From positions 1 to 8,031 of the forward strand of contig JAAZFA010000059.1 in assembly GCA_012511995.1 (NCBI GenBank): DNA of 8,031 nt, in the 5' to 3' direction. The DNA comes from Thermoproteota archaeon (GTDB lineage: Archaea; Thermoproteota; Bathyarchaeia; Bathyarchaeales; Bathycorpusculaceae). Every line of letters begins with the position of its first letter. The first letter of the stretch is position 1. Positions 1 through 4,978 of this stretch are shown piece by piece. Below the pieces are notes generated by a model. That model was given only the letters and a program-made list of their open reading frames with translations, was not told where the DNA came from and did no database searches. The position numbers were made by a program, and so were the translations under genes.

Positions 1-1323
1 CAAACGGCTCTATCTGGCGATACAGTTGATTCAATCGCCAAAAAATATCCCTCTGCAGCCTGGTACGAACGTGAAATCGCCGACGGCTTTGGAATACGTT
101 TTCAAGGTTCATTCGATACTAGAAGACTATTCCTTCATGAGACCTACCCACTAAACTTTCATCCGCTCTTGAAATCTTTTACAAACACGAAAATCAATAC
201 TATACCACCTAGCGAAGAGAATGCATATACGTTTAAGCAAGTGAAAGGTGAGGGAGTCTACCAAATTCCGGTTGGGCCGGTCCACGCAGGCATCATTGAA
301 CCGGGTCATTTCCGATTTAGTGTTATAGGTGAAACAATCTTTAATCTTGAAGTCAGGCTCTTCTACAAGCACCGAGGACTCGAGAAAACTGCTGAGGGCA
401 AAACACCACAGGAATGTGTTAAAATTGCTGAGACAGTTAGCGGAGACGAGACAGTTGCCAATGCAGTCGCTTTTTGTATAGCCGTTGAGAAAATCTGTGA
501 CATACAGACGCCAAAACGTGCTCTACAGTTGCGAACCATCCTGCTTGAGCTTGAACGGGTCTACTCTTATCTAGGTGATCTAGCGGGGATGTGCGTAGAT
601 GTCTCTTATCCAGTCGGCGCAAGCCCATTTTTTATACTGAGAGAAGAAATATTCCGGCAAAATGAAGAATTAACTAGTTCACGTTTCAATAAAGGCATTA
701 TTACTATTGGAGGACTAACCAAGGACATTGCTTACGAGAAACTGCAGGGTCTTTTACGCTATCTTTCTACTTTTAAAGAAAGGTTTAACGCTGCCTGCCT
801 TATCGACAGCACATACTTTTCAGTAATTGACAGGTTTGAAACCACGGGCATTGTTGAGACGCAGTTGCTTGAGCCTCTACACATCACGGGTCCAGTAGCA
901 AGAGCTGCAGGCACAACCTTCGATACAAGAATTGACTATCCATATGGTATTTACAAAGAACTCAATCTAAAGGCACAAAGCCAGCCAAACGGCGATGTGT
1001 ATTCACGGTTCAACCTTAAAGTTCAAGAAGTTTATGATTCAGTAAGAATCATCCAAAACCTTATCGGGCAGTTAGACGTTGGTAGTGTGTCAGTACCTTT
1101 CCAAATAAAAGATGGATATGCATTATCCATGGTGGAGGCGCCGCGAGGCCAAAACGTCCATTGGATATATATTAAAAACAATTTAATCGACCGCTATAAA
1201 GTGCGAACCGCCTCCTTCTGTAATTGGCAAGCCATAGAACATGCGGTATTAGGTAATATTGTCCCTGATTTTCCGCTTATTAACAAAAGCATGAATTTAT
1301 CTTATGCAGGAACGGATCTCTGA
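1..1323 (+). CDS. Hydrogenase-like large subunit (NuoC-NuoD fusion, HycE/HyfG type) without Ni-Fe ligands, 5'-partial
   Basis: The frame is open from base 1 to the TGA at 1321, so 440 codons are visible and the start lies upstream. Codons 1-57 are the end of a NuoC (30 kDa) domain: WYEREIADGFGI at 21-32 and a LHETYP segment near 45-50. The NuoD/hydrogenase large-subunit domain follows, with GPVHAGIIEPGHF at 92-104 and KHRGLEK at 123-129. Where [NiFe] enzymes carry the first Cys pair (ERxCGxC), this protein reads ETVSGDETVAN (bases 430-462). Where they end in DPCxxCTDR, it reads NLSYAGTDL (1294-1320). All four metal-binding cysteines are therefore absent while the surroundings are conserved. 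Family knowledge: this matches the energy-converting hydrogenase-related (Ehr) proteins of membrane complexes akin to group 4 hydrogenases and complex I, acting at the cytoplasmic face of the membrane. Inference: it is not a hydrogenase and cannot bind Ni-Fe in the usual way. It is followed by the small-subunit gene, likely co-transcribed. The family call is secure; the function is unknown. Confidence 0.92.
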   Translation, partial: QTALSGDTVDSIAKKYPSAAWYEREIADGFGIRFQGSFDTRRLFLHETYPLNFHPLLKSFTNTKINTIPPSEENAYTFKQVKGEGVYQIPVGPVHAGIIEPGHFRFSVIGETIFNLEVRLFYKHRGLEKTAEGKTPQECVKIAETVSGDETVANAVAFCIAVEKICDIQTPKRALQLRTILLELERVYSYLGDLAGMCVDVSYPVGASPFFILREEIFRQNEELTSSRFNKGIITIGGLTKDIAYEKLQGLLRYLSTFKERFNAACLIDSTYFSVIDRFETTGIVETQLLEPLHITGPVARAAGTTFDTRIDYPYGIYKELNLKAQSQPNGDVYSRFNLKVQEVYDSVRIIQNLIGQLDVGSVSVPFQIKDGYALSMVEAPRGQNVHWIYIKNNLIDRYKVRTASFCNWQAIEHAVLGNIVPDFPLINKSMNLSYAGTDL

Positions 1324-1327
1324 GACT

Positions 1328-1849
1328 ATGTTTAAAGCATTAACAAATGTCTTCAAGAAAAAAGCAACCGAAGACCTTCAGTTTAAAGATGTTGAGTTTG
1401 AAGCTATTGGATTCCAACTTAAAGAGAAAGTGGATCGTGTGTTTGGGAGAAGCTTAGCTATTCGTGAACTTGACGCAGGAAGTGATAACTCTGCAGAAAT
1501 AGAACTCAGCAACCTTTCAACGCCTTACTATGATGTGGAACGCTTTGGAATAACTTTTGTTGCTTCTCCTCGCCATGCTGATGTTCTCATAGTTACAGGT
1601 GCCATAACTCTTAACATGGAAATCGCCGCTAAGAAAACCTATGATGCCATGCCTGCTCCAAAATTTGTGGTTGCGGTTGGTGATGATGCCTGTGGATGTG
1701 GGATATTAGACGGCTCCTATGCTGTTTTAGGCGGTGCAGACAAAATTTTTCCTGTAGACTTGAAGATTCTTGGAAACCCGCCAACACCGAAGATGATACT
1801 TAAAGGATTGCTAGCTTTGGTCTATAAAATAGAAAAAAATAGTCACTAG
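1328..1849 (+). CDS. NuoB/HycG-like small subunit lacking the proximal iron-sulfur cluster ligands
   Basis: A 173-residue homologue of the small subunit of group 4 hydrogenases and of complex I NuoB, the usual site of the proximal (N2-type) [4Fe-4S] cluster. The family backbone is clear: RELDAG at 46-51, YYDVERFG at 67-74, VASPRHADVLIVTG at 78-91, VVAVGDDACGCG at 114-125, and NPPTP at 150-154. The four cluster ligands are replaced: the CNxCE motif reads DNSAE (bases 1484-1498), GDCA reads GDDA (1679-1690), and GCPP reads GNPP (1772-1783). Two cysteines remain nearby (C122, C124) but only C122 sits at a position where relatives sometimes have one. I chose the ATG at 1328, four bases after the stop of the large-subunit gene; an in-frame ATG at 1304 would add eight residues inside that gene and has no better ribosome site. 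No NuoI-like ferredoxin gene lies between the two subunit genes. With the ligand-free large subunit this suggests an Ehr-like complex with no electron path in its core. Confidence 0.9.
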   Translation: MFKALTNVFKKKATEDLQFKDVEFEAIGFQLKEKVDRVFGRSLAIRELDAGSDNSAEIELSNLSTPYYDVERFGITFVASPRHADVLIVTGAITLNMEIAAKKTYDAMPAPKFVVAVGDDACGCGILDGSYAVLGGADKIFPVDLKILGNPPTPKMILKGLLALVYKIEKNSH

Positions 1850-1981
1850 TGATGCTGTTAATAGTAACAAGTAGTTCAACGTTTTAGCGCGCATTAATTC
1901 AGTAAGACAAAGAAGTTAATTAGAAGAATGTATCGCCGTCGAGACCAAAATTTTATTCCTAAAAAAGGGAAAGAGAATTAA
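1850..1981. other. Spacer between convergent genes
   Basis: This 132-base stretch separates the stop of the hydrogenase-like operon from the stop of acs, which comes from the other strand. I see only weak T-rich stretches for the + strand transcript (for example 1951-1954) and a T run for the - strand, listed separately. No convincing gene is present. Confidence 0.6.
1959..1980 (-). terminator. Oligo-T terminator of acs
   Basis: On the - strand the bases just after the acs stop are pyrimidine-rich and contain a run of six T (1961-1966), preceded by C/T tracts. Archaeal RNA polymerase commonly ends transcription at such T runs without a hairpin. The assignment rests on position and composition only. 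Confidence 0.45.
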
Positions 1982-3946
1982 TTATGGTTTTTTCTCCAGT
2001 TGTTTGCGTAGCTCGTTGTATGTTGTTTTAATGTCTTCGATTGAGCCTTCGTCTTCGATTGTTGAGGTGTCGCCGAGTGGTGCTCCAGTTAGGACTGCTT
2101 TGAGTAGTCTGCGCATGATTTTACCGCTGCGGGTTTTCGGTAGTTTATTGACGACGATAATTGCGTCTGGTGTTGCGATTGGACCGATGGTTGTTCGTAT
2201 GTGTTTTGTGAGCTCAATGGTTAGTTGTTCTGAAGGCGCAAAGCCTGTACGTAGTGTTACGAACGCTACTGGAACCTCGCCTTTGACTGTGTCTTCTTTA
2301 CCCATGACTGCGGCTTCTGCAACAGCTGGATGTGCAACCAAGGAGCTTTCAAGTTCAACTGTTCCAATACGGTGACCCGCAACCTTGAGTACTTCGTCAG
2401 CTCGACCTAAAAGCCAGAAGAAACCATCCTGGTCGCGTATGGCATAGTCGCCTGTGATGTAGATGCCGGGCCATCTGCCGAAGTATGTGAACTTGAATCT
2501 GTCAGGGTCCTTCCAGAGAGTCATAAGCATGCCTGGCCAAGGTGACTTTACTACAAGCCAGCCTTTTTGGCCATTCGGTAATGATTGCCCTTTTTCGTCT
2601 AGAATGTCTGCGTTGACACCTGGCATTGGAAGAGTTGCGCTTCCCGGTTTTAGGGGTGTCATTTCTATGCCGGCTGTTGGGGAAATCATGAAGCCGCCTG
2701 TTTCCGTCTGCCACCAAGTATCTACGATTGGTAGTTTTTCCTTGCCTATTACGCGGTAGTACCATTTCCATGCTTCAGGATTTATGGGTTCACCTACCGA
2801 GCCTAATAGTCTTAAGGTGCTTAGGTCGTGCTTGTTGATCCATTCCTCGCCGAATTTCATGAACATTCGAACTGCTGTTGGTGTTCCGTAGAGGATTGTT
2901 ATACCATGGCGTTCAATCATGTCCCACCAGCGGTCTTGTGCTGGGTAGTCGGGTGTCCCTTCGAAGAGGAAGGCTGTTATGCCGGTGCTAAGTGGCGCAT
3001 AGACGTTATATGTGTGACCAGTAATCCAGCCGATGTCTGCAACGCACCAATAAATGTCATCATCTTTGGGGTCGAATGCCCATTTAAGTGTCCAGTATGC
3101 CCAAGTTAGGTATCCGCCTGTGCCATGTTGGACTCCTTTTGGTTTACCGGTTGTTCCAGACGTGTAAAGTATGAATAGTGGGTCTGTTGATTTCATGGGT
3201 TCGGGTTCAACATAGGCGTTTGCACCAGCAGCGCTTAATGCATCGCTGTACCACACGTCCCTATTTTCTTTCATTTGGATGGGTTGTGCGGTGCGTTTAA
3301 CAACTATCACTTTTTCGATGCCTGGCATGTTTGGTAATGCCCGATCAGCGGTATCTTTGATGGCTATTGGTTTTCCTCTTCGGAAAGAGCCGTCAGCTGT
3401 TATAAGAATTTTTGCGCCTGAATCGTTTACACGGTCTGCTAGTGCTTCAGCGCTGAAACCTGAGAATACGACTGCGTGAACTCCTCCAAGTCTAACTGTC
3501 GCTAGCAATGCGATGGGTAGTTCAGGTATAACGGGTAAGAAGACTGCAACGCGGTCACCTTTTTTAACACCATAATCTTGGAGTGCTTTTGCTAGCTTGT
3601 TAACTTCTCGATATAGCTGGTAGTAAGTATAAGTTTTTACTTCACCCATCTCTCCTTCCCATATGTAGGCGACTTTGTTTTTGCGACCTCCTTTAATCTG
3701 CCTATCAAGGGTATTGTAAGAGACGTTTAGTTCTCCATCAGCAAACCACTTATAAAATGGCGGATTCGAGTCATCCAGTACTTGTGTTGGTGCTTTGAAC
3801 CAGTCTATTGCTTTGCTTTTTTCAGCCCAGTATTCCCGGGGGTTCTTGATGGATTTCTCCCATTCCGCTTTTCGGTTTTCACCAGAAGATATTTTTGCGA
3901 TATTGGGAGAATATTTCTCATTGAAAGGTAGACTTGCTTCAGACAT
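1982..3946 (-). CDS. acs: AMP-forming acetyl-CoA synthetase
   Basis: A full-length (654 aa) acetate:CoA ligase, which turns acetate, ATP and CoA into acetyl-CoA, AMP and pyrophosphate in the cytoplasm. The acetyl-CoA synthetase N-terminal region (about 35-95) precedes the adenylate-forming core. Visible motifs are the nucleotide loop YTSGTTGKPKG (261-271), WITGHTY (307-313), LGSVGEP (381-387), DTWWQTETGG (409-418), YITGD with the ribose-binding Asp500, the hinge region GRADEVLKVAGHRIG (514-528) and the C-terminal PKTRSGKIMRR (603-613). Lys609 there is the catalytic lysine that bacterial enzymes control by acetylation. The Trp in DTWW (412) closes the acyl pocket in this family and favours acetate over longer acids. 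The ATG at 3946 fits the family N-terminus and lies about 20 bases from a predicted transcription start. The acetate carrier gene lies upstream on the same strand, which fits acetate assimilation. Propionate as an alternative substrate is less likely given the pocket Trp. Confidence 0.96.
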   Translation of the reverse strand: MSEASLPFNEKYSPNIAKISSGENRKAEWEKSIKNPREYWAEKSKAIDWFKAPTQVLDDSNPPFYKWFADGELNVSYNTLDRQIKGGRKNKVAYIWEGEMGEVKTYTYYQLYREVNKLAKALQDYGVKKGDRVAVFLPVIPELPIALLATVRLGGVHAVVFSGFSAEALADRVNDSGAKILITADGSFRRGKPIAIKDTADRALPNMPGIEKVIVVKRTAQPIQMKENRDVWYSDALSAAGANAYVEPEPMKSTDPLFILYTSGTTGKPKGVQHGTGGYLTWAYWTLKWAFDPKDDDIYWCVADIGWITGHTYNVYAPLSTGITAFLFEGTPDYPAQDRWWDMIERHGITILYGTPTAVRMFMKFGEEWINKHDLSTLRLLGSVGEPINPEAWKWYYRVIGKEKLPIVDTWWQTETGGFMISPTAGIEMTPLKPGSATLPMPGVNADILDEKGQSLPNGQKGWLVVKSPWPGMLMTLWKDPDRFKFTYFGRWPGIYITGDYAIRDQDGFFWLLGRADEVLKVAGHRIGTVELESSLVAHPAVAEAAVMGKEDTVKGEVPVAFVTLRTGFAPSEQLTIELTKHIRTTIGPIATPDAIIVVNKLPKTRSGKIMRRLLKAVLTGAPLGDTSTIEDEGSIEDIKTTYNELRKQLEKKP

Positions 3947-3984
3947 ATTCTCATTCCCATGGATATTTCAGGATTGAACCCTTA

Positions 3985-4001
3985 TCTACATATAAGTTTT
4001 T
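3985..4001 (-). promoter_or_regulatory. Archaeal TATA/BRE promoter of acs
   Basis: On the - strand an A-rich run (BRE-like) is followed by CTTATATG (3989-3996), a good archaeal TATA box. A start about 25 bases downstream would fall near 3966 and give a leader of about 20 bases before the acs ATG. TACATAT (3987-3993) on the + strand pairs with ATATGTA (4011-4017), so a dyad overlaps the box and could bind a regulator; that is inference. Confidence 0.55.
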
Positions 4002-4017
4002 TTAAGGCAAATATGTA

Positions 4018-4227
4018 AAACTATATTTAGAAACGTTATTTTATTATGTTGTTCACTAAATATTACTGGAACATTTGGATGGAGCAAAAACCATCTTTTC
4101 AAAGTTTTATTAAAGATTTTTATTAGATGATCGTCATTCAACCAATTTTTTAAAATTGTGAAAAATTAATTTAGGCAAAATTTCACTGTATTTTGCATAT
4201 TTTTTTTATAAAAACAAAGCATTAAAG
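4018..4227. other. AT-rich spacer between satP and acs with short dyads
   Basis: This is the central part of a 332-base gene-free stretch (3947-4278). It is very AT-rich and holds no credible gene. It does hold three dyads in a row: CAATTTT/AAAATTG (4143-4158, 2-base centre), AAATTAATTT (4163-4172, perfect palindrome) and GCAAAAT/ATTTTGC (4175-4196, 8-base loop). They could be operator sites or just a consequence of composition. Confidence 0.4.
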
Positions 4228-4268
4228 AAAAAAATTATGAGAATAAATAAAAAACTATAAATAAAAAA
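4228..4268 (-). terminator. Tandem oligo-T terminator of satP
   Basis: Within about 50 bases after the satP stop, the - strand carries three T runs: six at 4263-4268, six at 4249-4254 and seven at 4228-4234. Repeated T tracts without a hairpin are the typical archaeal transcription end signal, and suggest that satP and acs are mostly separate transcripts. Confidence 0.6.
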
Positions 4269-4278
4269 TTGGAAAGGT

Positions 4279-4866
4279 TTACCTAACTTTTCCGATAGGT
4301 AGAATCGTTTTTAGGTGTGACTCATTTAACACTTCAGCAATTGCCAGATATACTGCACTAGCACCACAGATTACACCTTCCACTCCGCAGATCGTGTTGA
4401 ACCATTGTTGATTCCCCAATAATTCACGTGTCGTCAATAGGAAGAAAAGTATTGCTAGACTCATGAACACAAACTGCAATGCACGATTAGCTTTCAGAGT
4501 ACCAAAGAACATCGCTAATGTGAACAACCCCCACATAAAAAAGTAGGCAGCCATCGAAGCGTTAGAAGGTGCAACGATTCCGATGAAGAGCGTAGATTTT
4601 GGTAACAGTATCAAAGCCACAAGAGACCACCAAAATAGCCCGTAACTGCTGAACGCGACTGTCCCGAAAGTATTCCCTTTCTTGAATTCCATGATACCCA
4701 CGATAACCTGTGCTAAACCACCGTAAGCCAAACCCATCGCTAGAATCATCGCATCAAGATCGAACAAGCCAGCATTGTGTAGGTTTAAGAGCACTGTTGT
4801 TAAACCAAAACCTAATAAGCCAAGTGGTGCTGGATTTGCTAATTTAGTTAACAGATTTTCACCCAT
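4279..4866 (-). CDS. satP: Acetate/succinate:proton symporter, GPR1/FUN34/YaaH (AceTr) family
   Basis: A 195-residue membrane protein close in length to E. coli SatP (188 aa). It carries the family signature NPAPLGL (11-17) and other strongly conserved segments: LLNLHNAG (26-33), [15 protein letters not shown] (62-76), [15 protein letters not shown] (120-134), [17 protein letters not shown] (166-182) and a closing LPIGK. Six hydrophobic helices can be placed at about 13-31, 37-59, 70-89, 104-122, 129-146 and 157-178. Known members take up acetate, and some succinate, with protons across the cytoplasmic membrane. The start at 4866 places the signature motif at the usual distance from the N-terminus; a purine-rich GAGGGG lies about 11 bases upstream, slightly far for a ribosome site. 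acs lies 332 bases downstream on the same strand, giving a likely uptake-and-activation pair. Direction of flux (import or export) cannot be read from sequence. Confidence 0.94.
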   Translation of the reverse strand: MGENLLTKLANPAPLGLLGFGLTTVLLNLHNAGLFDLDAMILAMGLAYGGLAQVIVGIMEFKKGNTFGTVAFSSYGLFWWSLVALILLPKSTLFIGIVAPSNASMAAYFFMWGLFTLAMFFGTLKANRALQFVFMSLAILFFLLTTRELLGNQQWFNTICGVEGVICGASAVYLAIAEVLNESHLKTILPIGKVR

Positions 4867-4917
4867 TTATTTTATTTCCCCTCTGTTGAATTGTTAAAAC
4901 TGATTTGGTTGCGTTTT

Positions 4918-4947
4918 TGTTATAAGGCTTGCTATCGCTATAAATAA
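4918..4947 (-). promoter_or_regulatory. Candidate satP promoter
   Basis: The 112-base gap between the ATPase stop and the satP ATG holds two TATA-like elements on the - strand, TTTATAG (4939-4945) and CTTATAAC (4919-4926). Either would place a transcription start 30-50 bases before the satP ATG. I cannot decide which is used. Confidence 0.35.
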
Positions 4948-4956
4948 TAATATATC

Positions 4957-4963
4957 AAAAAAA
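4957..4963 (-). terminator. Oligo-T terminator of the P-type ATPase gene
   Basis: A run of seven T on the - strand begins 16 bases after the ATPase stop codon and precedes the candidate satP promoter. Position and sequence fit an archaeal T-run terminator. Confidence 0.5.
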
Positions 4964-4978
4964 TGGTGACAATTAGGA

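Noticed and set aside
169..171. TTG at 169 as the start of the large-subunit gene
   Set aside because: The frame is open back to base 1 and the upstream codons encode a recognisable NuoC domain end, so the TTG is an internal leucine codon.
1304..1327. Earlier ATG (1304) for the small subunit
   Set aside because: It would add eight residues with no family similarity and has no better ribosome site than the ATG at 1328; it remains possible.
1928..1981. 17-codon + strand frame between the convergent genes
   Set aside because: Too short, no known family, and it ends against the acs stop; nothing supports translation.
4046..4126. 26-codon + strand frame in the satP-acs spacer
   Set aside because: Composition is that of the AT-rich spacer, there is no clear ribosome site and no recognisable product.
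4175..4207. Hairpin followed by eight T on the + strand, like an intrinsic terminator
   Set aside because: No + strand gene lies upstream that it could serve, and the host looks archaeal; kept only as a dyad.
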